Positions 42,331 to 52,415 are shown, counted from the first letter of the stretch. The stretch: DNA of 64,000 nucleotides from CAZCVI01 sp964502145 (GCA_964502145.1 CAZCVI010000018.1:33739-97738); one strand, 5' to 3'. Notes: generated by a model not told the origin, from the letters alone. Program-made: numbers and translations.

Positions 42331-44904
42331 TTACAGTAATTCTTTGATCTTTTCCACTAGCTGGGGGAATTGGTTGAGTAGAAGGGTGATTTTTCCCATA
42401 TCGAAACTGCGGATCGCTTCTAACAATGTATCAGCCCATTCAGTAACTATTTCCAGGTTATACTGGACACCCAGTTGGCGGATTTGTTTGGAAAAATCTT
42501 CTATTTCGTCAAAAATGAATCTCTTTTTGATCTGCTCCCATTCTTTGGTGAATTGATCTTGTAATAGTGCTATAAGTTGGGGGAGTTTTGACTTCCAATC
42601 GGCAGGTTTGGGTGGAAGTGGTTGGGGGATCGGGTAGAACAGAAATTTTTTTAATTGTTGGAGAAATTGGGATTTGTGAACAGGCTTTCGCAAGTAGCAG
42701 TTGACGCCGATTTTAATAATTTCTTGTTCATCTTCTGCCATTCCAAAAGCCGTAGTGACAATGATCGGGATATTCGCGAGGGATTTATTTTTTTTCAGGA
42801 TTTTAATGGCATCATAGCCGTTCATGACTGGCATGCGCAGGTCCATCACAATCAGGTCAGGATGGCATCTTTTGGCCAGAGTGATCGCTTCCCTGCCATT
42901 TTTTGCTTCAATGACCTTTATTTCAGTTTCCGCCACGAATTCTTGCAAGAGTTTACGGTTGGATTTGATATCATCCACAATTAATATAAGCGCTTTGCCC
43001 AGGTGAACAGGGATATCCTGGAGATCGTCATTGATGGCATTGATATAAAACATCTTGGATACAGCCACCTCTTTAAATTCAACCTGGAAGCTGGTGCCCT
43101 CGCCTTCACGGCTTTCAAAAGTAATAGTACCATTCATCATTTCTACCAGGTGTTTAGTGATAGTTAAACCGAGCCCACTCCCAGCGGAGGGATTGTTCTG
43201 GGAGTGTGCTTCGAACTGGGTAAAAGCATTGTAAATGGTTGACTGATGCTGGAGGGGAATACCAATACCAGTATCGGTAACAGAAATGATAAGATTGATA
43301 CTCTCGTGGAGTGTTGGCGCGGGCTTGGCAAGAAATGTAATTTTGATAAAACCCTTGTGGGTGAATTTAACAGCATTGCCTACCAAGTTGAATAGAATTT
43401 CCTGTAAACGCAATTTATCAAATATGATGGTCTCTGGCACCGAGTGATCGATCTGAATGATAAAGTCCAGGTCCTTTTCCTCAATACTTTTAGAAAAAAT
43501 ATTGTTTATTTCATCCAGAAATTTATGAATTTGGATGATCTCTTTATGTAATTCCAATTTACCGGCTTCAATACGGGAGAGGTCAAGTATCTCGTTGATG
43601 AGTGTCAGTAATGCTTTCCCACTGGAAATAATAGCGGATAGATACTCTTTGTGTTGGTTATCAGTAATCTTATTTTCCAGTAGTTCGGAGAACCCCAGTA
43701 TCGCATTCATGGGGGTTCTGATTTCGTGGCTCATATGAGTGAGGAACAAACTTTTCGCTTTATTGGCCGCTTCTGCCGCCTCTTTGGCAATTTTAAGTGC
43801 CTGGGCCTGTTTTTTCCCCGTGATATCTTCCAGTGAACCCTCATAAAACAGGATATGGTCGTTATTGCCATAGATTGCTTGTTTATATTCACTGATATGG
43901 ATAATGCTTTTATCTTTACGGTATACACGCGATTCAAAGCCCTTGACAATCCCTTTTTGATGGATTATTTCTTCTATTTTTGCCCGTGTTCCCGGTTCCA
44001 CATAGAATTGGTCGTCCAGATCGGTGATCGTGCTTAACACTTCCTCGGGGGATTGGTAACCCAGGAGCTGGGCAAAAGCCGGATTGACCGTTAACAGTTG
44101 TCCAGTCGGTGTGGATTGGAAAATTCCCTGGGTGGCATTTTCAAAAATATCACGGTATTTCTTCTCCGCTTTTTTTAACTCTTCATCTGCCGCGTCTCTT
44201 TCTAGCTGTTGTATCTTCAGTTGTTCCAACATGAGGTTAAATTCGTCGTAAAGCAGACCGATTTCATCTGTTCCTTCTTTTTTTACCCGCACAGAGTAAT
44301 TCTTTTGTGTCGAGATCGTGCGGGTAATGGAGGTTAGTTTCAAAATCGGCGCGGAAATAACCGTTTGTAGTCTTTGAGCCAGGAAAAAGGAGATGATCGT
44401 TAATATAATGAGAGAAATAAAGAGAGATATTATGGTGTCGCGGATTTTTTCCTTTAATGGGGTGGTGGAAACTTTAAAAAAGATGGTTCCGTAATGGATG
44501 TTCTGATAGATAATGGGGGAATACACGTGCAAAAAATCACCTATAAATTGCACAGATTCTTTTTGGTTCGGATCGATATGGGTACCCACGTTCTGCTTTT
44601 TATTAATGATGGCAAAAATATTGCCCTGATTATTGTAAATAACTGCCAGGGTGATAAAAGGGATGGACCTGAGTTTTTCCAGATTCATTTGTGCATCATC
44701 CGGATAATTAAATTCCAGCGTGGGCACACAATATTCACCCAATATCCTGGCATTAAGCAGGGTATTTTGAATCATATCCTTTTTGAAGGAATTAATACTG
44801 GTAAAAACTACAAAAGCGAAGCCGTTAAAGATAGTAAAAGAAGTGATCGCGAGGATAATAAGCGTGAGTTTGCTTTTAATCGAAAAGTCGCGGAATCGTT
44901 TCAT
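42331..44904 (-). CDS. PAS-containing hybrid histidine kinase/response regulator
   Basis: 857 residues. TM1 (~13-37), extracytoplasmic sensor (~38-153), TM2 (~155-176), HAMP (~178-232), coiled coil, PAS/PAC (~246-367), HisKA with H393 in THMSHEIRTPMN, HATPase (~490-610; NLVGNAVKF, DTGIGIP, GSGLGL), receiver (~637-755) with D688 in LIVMDLRMPVMNG. A C-terminal helical region (~770-857) could be a degenerate Hpt-like module. It follows the YfiR-like gene by 9 bp and is the last gene of a four-gene minus-strand operon. It likely relays a periplasmic signal handled by the YfiR-like protein and TonB receptor. Confidence 0.93.
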   Translation of the reverse strand: MKRFRDFSIKSKLTLIILAITSFTIFNGFAFVVFTSINSFKKDMIQNTLLNARILGEYCVPTLEFNYPDDAQMNLEKLRSIPFITLAVIYNNQGNIFAIINKKQNVGTHIDPNQKESVQFIGDFLHVYSPIIYQNIHYGTIFFKVSTTPLKEKIRDTIISLFISLIILTIISFFLAQRLQTVISAPILKLTSITRTISTQKNYSVRVKKEGTDEIGLLYDEFNLMLEQLKIQQLERDAADEELKKAEKKYRDIFENATQGIFQSTPTGQLLTVNPAFAQLLGYQSPEEVLSTITDLDDQFYVEPGTRAKIEEIIHQKGIVKGFESRVYRKDKSIIHISEYKQAIYGNNDHILFYEGSLEDITGKKQAQALKIAKEAAEAANKAKSLFLTHMSHEIRTPMNAILGFSELLENKITDNQHKEYLSAIISSGKALLTLINEILDLSRIEAGKLELHKEIIQIHKFLDEINNIFSKSIEEKDLDFIIQIDHSVPETIIFDKLRLQEILFNLVGNAVKFTHKGFIKITFLAKPAPTLHESINLIISVTDTGIGIPLQHQSTIYNAFTQFEAHSQNNPSAGSGLGLTITKHLVEMMNGTITFESREGEGTSFQVEFKEVAVSKMFYINAINDDLQDIPVHLGKALILIVDDIKSNRKLLQEFVAETEIKVIEAKNGREAITLAKRCHPDLIVMDLRMPVMNGYDAIKILKKNKSLANIPIIVTTAFGMAEDEQEIIKIGVNCYLRKPVHKSQFLQQLKKFLFYPIPQPLPPKPADWKSKLPQLIALLQDQFTKEWEQIKKRFIFDEIEDFSKQIRQLGVQYNLEIVTEWADTLLEAIRSFDMGKITLLLNQFPQLVEKIKELL

Positions 44905-44913
44905 TGGCGCGGG

Positions 44914-45504
44914 TTACCTCTTTTCATGTTCCTGTTGCGGTGGTGCTTTAATAATGATCAGTGCCGCTCTCAGCAGCATGGATGTCGGCAGTAACATTCC
45001 TTCCTTGAAGGCTGACTCGTTGATTTCAAAACGGAGTTTTTTATCTACATAAATAAAATTAATCATGACTCCCAAATTGGCAAATCCTTGAGTATCGCCA
45101 ATAGTTAGGATCGGGTTATTCCGGGTGACAGCTAAAATAAGCTGGAGTCGATTCGCCCAAGAAGATGAGATGAATAGGATATGGCAACCGGGGATTTCCG
45201 CGATCGTGGTAATATACTCGATGTGTACCTTTTTATTTTTAATCGTCTGTTGCGAATAGACAATATTCAGGAAATTTCCAAAGGGATTTTTACCGATTAC
45301 TTTTATAATAAAGGGTTTCGATGTATCCGCTATATCCGAACTTTCAGGCCATTGGATGAAGTTAGTGAATTTTTTAATAAAGATCGCTTTAACAAAAAAT
45401 TCTTCTTCTTGCTCCTTGCTTATCCCGGCCACAGTGACCAGTAGCAGGAGTACACAGGACAAGAGCCACTTGCTCTTGATTGGTATGTGGCTTGTATTCG
45501 TCAT
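44914..45504 (-). CDS. YfiR/DUF4154-family periplasmic protein
   Basis: 196 residues with a signal peptide (~1-29, KWLLSCVLLLLVTVAGIS). The DUF4154 pattern is clear: FVKAIFIKKFTNFIQWPES, the ...FIIKVIGKNPFG strand, CHILFISSS, and the late block ILTIGDTQGFANLGVMINF then RFEINESAFKEG. In Pseudomonas, YfiR is a periplasmic repressor of a diguanylate cyclase. Here it sits next to a hybrid kinase and a TonB receptor, a combination often seen where it probably modulates the kinase sensor. Confidence 0.9.
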   Translation of the reverse strand: MTNTSHIPIKSKWLLSCVLLLLVTVAGISKEQEEEFFVKAIFIKKFTNFIQWPESSDIADTSKPFIIKVIGKNPFGNFLNIVYSQQTIKNKKVHIEYITTIAEIPGCHILFISSSWANRLQLILAVTRNNPILTIGDTQGFANLGVMINFIYVDKKLRFEINESAFKEGMLLPTSMLLRAALIIIKAPPQQEHEKR

Positions 45505-45557
45505 GTTTCTATTTTTTATTTATGTTGAAATTCCTATTCTTTGATGTAGTCGTATCT

Positions 45558-47714
45558 TTAAAACTTCCAGCCCGCACTTATCCTAAAAGACCTTTTTATA
45601 CCCAGAGTGCCCTGATCCAGCCATTGGTTGATCGTGGTCGTGGGGTAACGAATATCTGCATTAAAAAGGTTAGAGCAACGCATGTTAAGATACAACCGGT
45701 TGAAGCCTACATTTTCAAATCTTAAATTGGCATTACAAACAAAATAGCCCGGCGCTTTTTTCCCAATCCGTTTGCCATGGGAATTGTCAGAGTTTAGGCT
45801 CGTCTCATCCCAATACGTTTCCATCGAACCCACATAATTTCCAGTTAAGCCGATAGTCATGTTTTTATTAAATCGGTAAGACGCTTTAAGGTAGCCCAAG
45901 GTTTGCGGGGAGTAGGCGACTGTAATATGTTCATAACCTTGGCGTTTATCCGTTGTTTTTTGAAAGGTGCCGCTGACTTCCAGGGCGAAATTTTTAAAGG
46001 GGTGGCTATTCATGGTTATTTCCAGGCCATGGGTCACCATTTTACCCGCGTTCCCCGACCAAGTGCGGTATTCGTCGTTCAAGTCATTTTCCACAATGCG
46101 GGTGATCAAATTATTGAGCGTATTACTAAAAAAGCTTACATTCAAATTAAACTGCGGGGCTAGCGATGCGATGTAATTTAATTCCACAGTGTCGATGACT
46201 TCAGGTTCAAGGATGGGAAGGTCGGGAGCGAATATATTTATTCTATTCTGCTCAAAAGAGGGTCGATTAATGGCTTTCCCGTACAACAGTTTGAGAACAT
46301 TTTTTTGATTAATATAATAGATGGCGGCAAAACGGGGGATCATCTCAATGTTGTCCTTATCGTATCTGCCGTATTGATGAATGGTCGTGGTCTGGTTGGT
46401 CTGGGTTTTTTCAATTTGGTAGGCAGGCGATTGTTCCAAACGCAACCCGGCCACCAAACGTAGTTTTTCCAGAGGTGTATATTGAATCTGGGAATAGATG
46501 CTACGGGTCACAATATTGTCCCCGGAACTGAGAAAAATATGGGTATTTTCCAAGTTACTATTATTAAAAGAGGGGAGATCGAACGAGTTTGCAGCATCCA
46601 AAATCGTCCGGTAATAGAGCCCGGTGGCGATATTCAAATTGGATGTGGGGGTGATAAATACATTGGCTTCGATTTCAAGGGCATTGGATTCTAATTCTTG
46701 GATACCGTAAAAGTCTTGGAAAAGAACATTGTATTTTATTCGCATCCGGTTCGAGGCATAACTGAGTTTGCCATCAATACTGATAAACTCGGATAAACTT
46801 TCCCGGTATCCCAGAGAAAGGTGATGATTGTTAATGCGTGAAATAGAACCGGGGGGTTGGGAGGGGAAGCCAAAATAAAACTCCTTTTCAGTTTCATTAT
46901 AACTGAGGTTCAAGTAAAAATTCTTGAGAGTGCCGGAAAAATTAAAATACTTTTCATTATTTTCCAACTTACCGCCCGTGGTAGTAGTACTGGGGGTTAA
47001 CATGGAGGGAGCCCCCATCATTTGGTCGAGGTTTTGATCAATGCCATAAGAATCGTACCAGGAGGCGTTTAAAGTATAAGAAAAATCCTCTTTATTATCC
47101 GCTAAACGAAGAAATACCTTGCCTGTCTTTTGAGTACCGATCGAGCCTGACAGAATATTGGTTGATTTATTGCCTGGACCAGTGTTATTGGTAATAATAT
47201 TTACCACCCCATAGAACGCCCCATTACCATAGATCACTGACATTGGACCGCGGATGACTTCGATCCGGTCGATTGCTTCAATGGGCACGGAAATTTGGGG
47301 CAGTGGAGAGTAGGAACCACTATCATCGACCTGACTCACGTTATCCACCAGTATGATCATGTTGTCATTAGTGTTCGCGCTCCAGAATCCGCGCACGCCG
47401 AAATTTTTTCCTCCTTCCGAGTAGTTATCAATGGCGTACAAGCCAGGGATGTTTTCCAGGATTTCACCCAGGTCCAAATAGCCGTGGGTTTCGATATCGT
47501 CACGGGTAATCAAGACAACACTGGCCGGGATGTCGCTGATTTTTTCAGTCATTTTGCTTGCCGTGGTGATTTCTACTTCCATCAGTTCTTGCAGACTCAT
47601 GTTAATGTATTTTTCGATCTTTTCCTGGTCTTGTGCATGTACCGAAAGTGGGCACCAGCAGGGTGTTAATAGTAAGATAGTGACCCATAAGATAGGATAG
47701 AATTTTTGCCACAT
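45558..47714 (-). CDS. TonB-dependent outer-membrane receptor
   Basis: 718 residues. Signal peptide (~1-27), then a TonB-box-like segment and SLQELMEVEITTASKM, the plug domain (SDIPASVVLITRDDIETHGY, RGFWSANTNDNMIILVDN, RIEVIRGPMSVIYGNGAFYGVVNI) and a 22-strand barrel ending in aromatic FRISAGWKF. The SLEELMNIEVTSASK-type start marks the subfamily linked with YfiR and hybrid kinases. Ligand unknown (siderophore, vitamin or signal). 13 bp downstream of the response-regulator gene. Confidence 0.93.
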   Translation of the reverse strand: MWQKFYPILWVTILLLTPCWCPLSVHAQDQEKIEKYINMSLQELMEVEITTASKMTEKISDIPASVVLITRDDIETHGYLDLGEILENIPGLYAIDNYSEGGKNFGVRGFWSANTNDNMIILVDNVSQVDDSGSYSPLPQISVPIEAIDRIEVIRGPMSVIYGNGAFYGVVNIITNNTGPGNKSTNILSGSIGTQKTGKVFLRLADNKEDFSYTLNASWYDSYGIDQNLDQMMGAPSMLTPSTTTTGGKLENNEKYFNFSGTLKNFYLNLSYNETEKEFYFGFPSQPPGSISRINNHHLSLGYRESLSEFISIDGKLSYASNRMRIKYNVLFQDFYGIQELESNALEIEANVFITPTSNLNIATGLYYRTILDAANSFDLPSFNNSNLENTHIFLSSGDNIVTRSIYSQIQYTPLEKLRLVAGLRLEQSPAYQIEKTQTNQTTTIHQYGRYDKDNIEMIPRFAAIYYINQKNVLKLLYGKAINRPSFEQNRINIFAPDLPILEPEVIDTVELNYIASLAPQFNLNVSFFSNTLNNLITRIVENDLNDEYRTWSGNAGKMVTHGLEITMNSHPFKNFALEVSGTFQKTTDKRQGYEHITVAYSPQTLGYLKASYRFNKNMTIGLTGNYVGSMETYWDETSLNSDNSHGKRIGKKAPGYFVCNANLRFENVGFNRLYLNMRCSNLFNADIRYPTTTINQWLDQGTLGIKRSFRISAGWKF

Positions 47715-47727
47715 AGTTAAGTCTCCT

Positions 47728-48381
47728 CTATTTCTGGATTTTATCTAATATCTTATCGGCCAGTTGGGGATAGAGTTCTCGCACGCAATCCGGGCATAAA
47801 CCGTGGCTGAGTTTCGTGTTGGAATGTTCTTCCAGGTAATCTTCCAATGGCTGCCAGTCGCCTTTGGCATCGCGAATTTTTTTACAATGGGAACAAATGG
47901 GGAGCATACCTGATAGTTGTTTGATTTTTGCCAGTGCATCTTGGAGACTCGCAATCAGTTCTTTTTCCCGATCCCGTGCTCTTTTCAGTTCGAGGTGCGT
48001 ATTGACACGTGCCAAGAGTTCTTCCGAGTGAAACGGTTTGGTGACATAATCTATCCCACCCACAGCGAAGCCTTTGAGGATATTTTCCATATCCGTTAGA
48101 GCGGTTAAGAAAATCACCGGGATATCTTTGGCTTCTGGGTTGGCTTTTATTTTTTGACATACCTCGAAACCGTCCATTTCTGGCATCATGATATCTAACA
48201 AAATAATATCGGGTTTCAAACCCTCTAGAATCTCCAGTGCTTGTTTCCCGCTGGTCGCAGCGGAGATTCTATAATCTTTTTCTTTCAGCATGCTACCCAG
48301 AACGTGGATGTTTCTGGAAATGTCATCCACAATCAGTATCAATGTCTTTGCATTTTTATTACCGTTATTTTCTACCATCAT
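47728..48381 (-). CDS. Response regulator with C-terminal zinc-knuckle-like domain
   Basis: 217 residues. Receiver domain (~12-130) with DD at LIVDDIS, phospho-acceptor in PDIILLDIMMPEMDG, Thr at FLTALT and Lys at YVTKPF. A coiled coil (~130-160) leads to KQLSGMLPICSHCKKIRDAKGDW...HGLCPDCVRELYP, a C-x2-C...C-x2-C module common at the ends of sensor and receiver proteins. It has no DNA-binding or enzymatic output, so it probably acts by protein contacts or as a phosphate sink for the operon's hybrid kinase. First gene of the operon. Confidence 0.9.
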   Translation of the reverse strand: MMVENNGNKNAKTLILIVDDISRNIHVLGSMLKEKDYRISAATSGKQALEILEGLKPDIILLDIMMPEMDGFEVCQKIKANPEAKDIPVIFLTALTDMENILKGFAVGGIDYVTKPFHSEELLARVNTHLELKRARDREKELIASLQDALAKIKQLSGMLPICSHCKKIRDAKGDWQPLEDYLEEHSNTKLSHGLCPDCVRELYPQLADKILDKIQK

Positions 48382-48615
48382 TTTACCCCTGCTTGACTTT
48401 CACGAATGTTTAAACAAGTGACGTTTATTATGCACATCATAATGCCCATGATTTTTATATATAGCATTATTGGATAAAAAATACAAGTGGAATGCCATTT
48501 AATTCTGCAATTATTATCTTGAAAGATTGGTAGAGTGATGTGGGAATAATGGGAGTTATGGGAATTATGGGAATAATGGGAATAATGGGAGTTGTGGACG
48601 GGTTAGGTGAAGAGG
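48382..48615. other. Intergenic region with a one-sided 9-nt repeat
   Basis: Between two minus-strand operons; the repeat at 48541-48594 is listed separately. No gene or clear terminator was seen. Confidence 0.5.
48541..48594. repeat. 9-nt repeat tract (TGGGAATAA type), one arm only
   Basis: Six 9-nt units: TGGGAATAA, TGGGAGTTA, TGGGAATTA, TGGGAATAA, TGGGAATAA, TGGGAGTTG. It resembles half of palindromic elements A and D without the complementary arm. Confidence 0.8.
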
Positions 48616-50802
48616 TTATTTTTCTTTTTGAAAGATGCGGTTCATTTCTGTTCCAGTAAGAGCAGTTTTGAAGATGCGTACTTCGTCAATGGAGCCATTG
48701 AAGGGGTTTGAGCCGCTGATTTCTGCACCGATGAGTAGGTTCCCGGAATTGGTGGGATTGGAGGAGGCTTTTAAACCATCAAGGATAGATGGCGTAGAGG
48801 CGGTTTGGGCGGAAATGTTCTCGAAAGGGGTGACAAACACCTTCAGCGCGTCGGCGGGGATATCTTGGTTACCGAAATACGGGGTGCCATCATACGTGGC
48901 CACAATAAAATACCAACTTCCTGGAGTTATGACCAGCGGGTTCTGACCTATTATGCGCTGTGTATTTCTCCCTTGCTGGAGTACAAAGCGGGCCTCTAAA
49001 TTATGGCTCGCGTTTTTGGTTAAATAGAGTTTCCAGCCCCGCTCGTTGCCCTGTTGTATTTTTGCAATGATCACATAGTCATCGCTGGCAGTGATAGCGT
49101 CGATTCTGATCCAGGCGGAAACAGAAAAAGCATCGGTCGGATTAAAATCCAACACATCGGTAAAATTAGTATAGGCGGTACTTGTCCCATTGGAATAAAG
49201 CGCCCGCCCGTGGATATTGCTCACATGCAAACGGCGGGTCATACTGCTGAGGTTATTGATGGTGCCGTTCACTTCGAGGGCATCAATTAAGAAACATGAA
49301 CCATAAACACGATTACCTCCTCCCTCTTCAAACGACCACCAGACAAACTCCTTGGTAGATAACGGGGGGATGCTGTGAACGCGGAGGTGATGAAAGTTTG
49401 TATAATGTTGCCCATCCCAACTGCGCAGTCCAGGTTGACCAACCATAAATGTATTGTCAGTAAAATCAAAAATAGGATTGCCATCCACTTTAATAATATG
49501 GCGGTTCCCGCGTACCGTGATGGAAATATGGTGTGACACGCCATATACATCGGGAAATTGCGCCAAAGACATGATAATGCTTTGGAATGGGTCTTGTTCT
49601 TGCGTGTTAAAGACTTTTCGCACCACGAACGCTACCCTGCCACCACTGGTCAGACCCGGATCATATTGAAAACAGTAACCGCTGATATTGGGCTTGCCAT
49701 CGGAACGGTAATAGATACCATATCCTCTGCTTGGTCTGGTTATTGTGCCTTGAATCAAGGTGGCATCCACTTCGACGCGGTAATCTTCCCAGCCAACATT
49801 GCCAAATACAACGCGGTATTCACCATTAGTGTTATTGTCGACAAAATAGTTCCCATTGTCATCGCTATGCCAGTTGCCGTTTAGGATAGTGATCGGACTG
49901 CCCGTGGCCGAAGTATCATCGGTGGCGTAGAAGTTCCGTTCGAATTCCGGCGCTGTGGGTGTGATGGATAGACCTACAAAATTAACGATTGCCGGAGTTT
50001 GCGTCTGTTGATATAATGTGACCAGTTTTTTGAGAGTGTTGGTTGCGGTTACGAAGTACCGATGGCCAATGGGAATCTTGCTGGCACTGTCAAGCGAGTC
50101 ATAATCAATGGTGGTCTTTAAGGCGATTGGAATTGCTGTAACCGGTTGGGCACCATTGGTGCCGTTGGGGTAGTAGATTGTTACTGCGGTCTCATTAATG
50201 GCTTGACCATCCTTGTCCGTCACTTTCCCCTTGACGTAAGTACGGCAGTCTTGGTCCAAAATGCCCATAAAGATATCATCGCTACCAGCAATCCCTACTT
50301 CGGCGATACCATTGGCCCCGAGGGAACGGATTTCAATATCCCAGGCCGTGGTGTTACTTTTGACAAAAGGTCTCCCCCATGCATCTAACAGCGCGGTGTA
50401 GTTACCGTTGGAGTCGGTAGTATTATCTAAATAAGGGCCGTTCCAACCGAAAAACATCCCCGTGTTTACCCCGTATGCCTGATAGGCCGGTCTCGAAGCA
50501 TAACGAACAATCAATTCATTTAACGCTGTTGGCAGTATTCCCACATCACCTACAAAACCAAAGGTACTGTTAAACCCGAAACTCAGGCGATTGTTTTGTC
50601 CGGCTAGCGAGGCATCGCCTATTATTGCATGTCTGATCGCGTTTAACTTTTTCCAGGTGATATTCTCACGGTTTTCACTCGATTTATTCAGCAACAACGG
50701 GATCGCAATCGTCAGGGTAGTCAATAAAACAGCAATGATCACAATAATTTCTAGAGAAGTCACCCCTCTAACCAGATTTTTCCCCCTTGTGCTTAAAGGC
50801 AT
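48616..50802 (-). CDS. Pseudopilin-like protein with two LamG-type domains
   Basis: 728 residues. The N-terminus RGVTSLEIIVIIAVLLTTLT is a class III prepilin signal with the cleavage Gly and Glu+5 kept but Val instead of Phe at +1. A GspG-like segment follows (~35-195; GWNGPYLDNTT, LDAWGRPFV, SLGANGIAEVG). A short carboxypeptidase-regulatory-like domain comes next (KGKVTDKDGQAINETAVTIYYPNG). Then come two jelly-roll domains: a 3-keto-disaccharide-hydrolase-like one (~300-470) and a LamG/ConA-like one (~500-728). It is a large exposed pilin-tip or surface-binding protein candidate. Overlaps the upstream pseudopilin gene by 10 bp. Confidence 0.82.
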   Translation of the reverse strand: MPLSTRGKNLVRGVTSLEIIVIIAVLLTTLTIAIPLLLNKSSENRENITWKKLNAIRHAIIGDASLAGQNNRLSFGFNSTFGFVGDVGILPTALNELIVRYASRPAYQAYGVNTGMFFGWNGPYLDNTTDSNGNYTALLDAWGRPFVKSNTTAWDIEIRSLGANGIAEVGIAGSDDIFMGILDQDCRTYVKGKVTDKDGQAINETAVTIYYPNGTNGAQPVTAIPIALKTTIDYDSLDSASKIPIGHRYFVTATNTLKKLVTLYQQTQTPAIVNFVGLSITPTAPEFERNFYATDDTSATGSPITILNGNWHSDDNGNYFVDNNTNGEYRVVFGNVGWEDYRVEVDATLIQGTITRPSRGYGIYYRSDGKPNISGYCFQYDPGLTSGGRVAFVVRKVFNTQEQDPFQSIIMSLAQFPDVYGVSHHISITVRGNRHIIKVDGNPIFDFTDNTFMVGQPGLRSWDGQHYTNFHHLRVHSIPPLSTKEFVWWSFEEGGGNRVYGSCFLIDALEVNGTINNLSSMTRRLHVSNIHGRALYSNGTSTAYTNFTDVLDFNPTDAFSVSAWIRIDAITASDDYVIIAKIQQGNERGWKLYLTKNASHNLEARFVLQQGRNTQRIIGQNPLVITPGSWYFIVATYDGTPYFGNQDIPADALKVFVTPFENISAQTASTPSILDGLKASSNPTNSGNLLIGAEISGSNPFNGSIDEVRIFKTALTGTEMNRIFQKEK

Positions 50803-51608
50803 GTGCCTGATCTCCTGAAGTTAAAAATAGTGATAGGGCCATTATTGATCGTGATAATGAAATTGAACGAGGGATTGATGCCATCATTGATGCGAATTTG
50901 CCTGACACCGATAGGATATAAGTTGGTGTTACCCGTATTATAAATAGGAGTGGAAGTATATGCCGTTGGCACGGGCACCGTTAACCCATTTGGAGAATAG
51001 ATCGTGATGGTGCAGTTAATTCCGCTGCCGCATTCATCCAGGGTATTACCCGCGATCATGCTATAGGCTTCGTCTTGCATGATAGATATGCGGATATTAT
51101 CGTTGTTGATTGCAGCAGTGTTGAGAGGATCGGCATTGGTTTGTCCATCAGGGCCCGATGACCAGATGTAAGCGATTGTTTTGTCAGTGGATGCCGCCGT
51201 GACGATTACACGTTTGTAATAATAAGTATGTCTCCACGGGTCCAAAATTTCACTGCTGTAAGGCCCCCGCCAGCCGTAATATATTCCACTGGTGGCGTCT
51301 TGCTGATACACGGGCCTAGTGGCTGCCTTTGTGATCAGTTCGCCAAGATTTCCATCGGCTGGCAGATCACCGAGATCACCGACAAAACCAAAATGGCTAC
51401 GACTGCCACTTTGCACCAGGGAAGGATCCCCGACAATGGCTTTTTTAATGATCTGGATTTCTTCCCAGCAAGCATTGAGACGGCTTTGTTTGATCGTATT
51501 GACGGCCAATGGCGCGATTAAACCGGCCAGTATAGCGATCACGGCGATGACAATCACCACTTCCAACATGGTGAAACCTATTGAATGACCTCTCTCTTTT
51601 TCTATCAT
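50793..51608 (-). CDS. Type II secretion-type pseudopilin (GspG-like), extended
   Basis: 271 residues. Prepilin signal GFTMLEVVIVIAVIAILAG with Gly-1, Phe+1, Glu+5. GspG-like body with YYGWRGPYSSEILDPWRHTY and IWSSGPDGQTN, corresponding to the calcium-loop region of major pseudopilins. The C-terminal ~80 residues are additional and beta-rich. Processed by a prepilin peptidase encoded elsewhere. Confidence 0.85.
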   Translation of the reverse strand: MIEKERGHSIGFTMLEVVIVIAVIAILAGLIAPLAVNTIKQSRLNACWEEIQIIKKAIVGDPSLVQSGSRSHFGFVGDLGDLPADGNLGELITKAATRPVYQQDATSGIYYGWRGPYSSEILDPWRHTYYYKRVIVTAASTDKTIAYIWSSGPDGQTNADPLNTAAINNDNIRISIMQDEAYSMIAGNTLDECGSGINCTITIYSPNGLTVPVPTAYTSTPIYNTGNTNLYPIGVRQIRINDGINPSFNFIITINNGPITIFNFRRSGTCL

Positions 51609-51642
51609 TTTTTTATATTATCCTATTTCTGTTTAAAGCACG

Positions 51643-52245
51643 TTATTGGATACGAAACACAATGTCATCACTATTTGCAGGTGGGCTGCCATTAAAGGGC
51701 GTTTCTACCGATGCGGGCCGTTGCGGACCAGCGGAAAGCACGTACACATTTCCACCGGCGGGGTCCCATAACCATTGGGCATTGACCATATAGGGATTGC
51801 CCCAGGGATCGGGGCGTATGCCGCTGAGGTAAGGACCGTTCCATGAAATGCCTTCTATGACTTGGGTCCTTGAATAATTGTTGGTATTATTGACGAGGTT
51901 GTAATCAAGGGAGAGTCGATTGGCCGCAGTAATCGTATTCCAAGAGGCGGGAATAGTACTGGTATCGGGTATACCATTGTTATCGTTGTCTATATCGGCA
52001 AAAAGTAATTGCATGGAAGTGGCGCCCTTTTTGACAGGCCAATCGGCCATATCCTGATGAAACTGCACGATGGCTTTGCCAATGGTATTGACATCGGAAC
52101 CTGCCCGTGCGAAACGAGCGGATTGAATGTTTTGGGAAATCAAGGGAACAAGGATAGCAGCCAATATGGCTACCACTGCCAAGGTAATGACTACCTCGAT
52201 CATGGTAAAACCCTTTATTTGGGAACCCACACTATTTCGTTTCAT
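51643..52245 (-). CDS. Type II secretion-type pseudopilin (GspG-like)
   Basis: 200 residues. GFTMIEVVITLAVVAILAAI gives a canonical class III prepilin signal. The body has SWNGPYLSGIRPDPWGNPYMVNA and YVLSAGPQRPAS, the GspG C-terminal pattern. First gene of a three-gene pseudopilin operon without the secretion ATPase, inner-membrane platform or secretin, so these minor pilins must use machinery encoded elsewhere. Confidence 0.88.
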   Translation of the reverse strand: MKRNSVGSQIKGFTMIEVVITLAVVAILAAILVPLISQNIQSARFARAGSDVNTIGKAIVQFHQDMADWPVKKGATSMQLLFADIDNDNNGIPDTSTIPASWNTITAANRLSLDYNLVNNTNNYSRTQVIEGISWNGPYLSGIRPDPWGNPYMVNAQWLWDPAGGNVYVLSAGPQRPASVETPFNGSPPANSDDIVFRIQ

Positions 52246-52415
52246 TGTTATGCCTCGCTTATCTTTGTAGTAATAGTCCCGAATTTTTTCAAATTACTTG
52301 TAATCTCATTCTTATTGGCACACGGGACATCTGAACCTTGGATGGTTCAAACCGTTAAAACCTATTGTTAAGAATGACACTGGAAACGGGAAAAAAGTTC
52401 AAAAATAAGTGTCGA

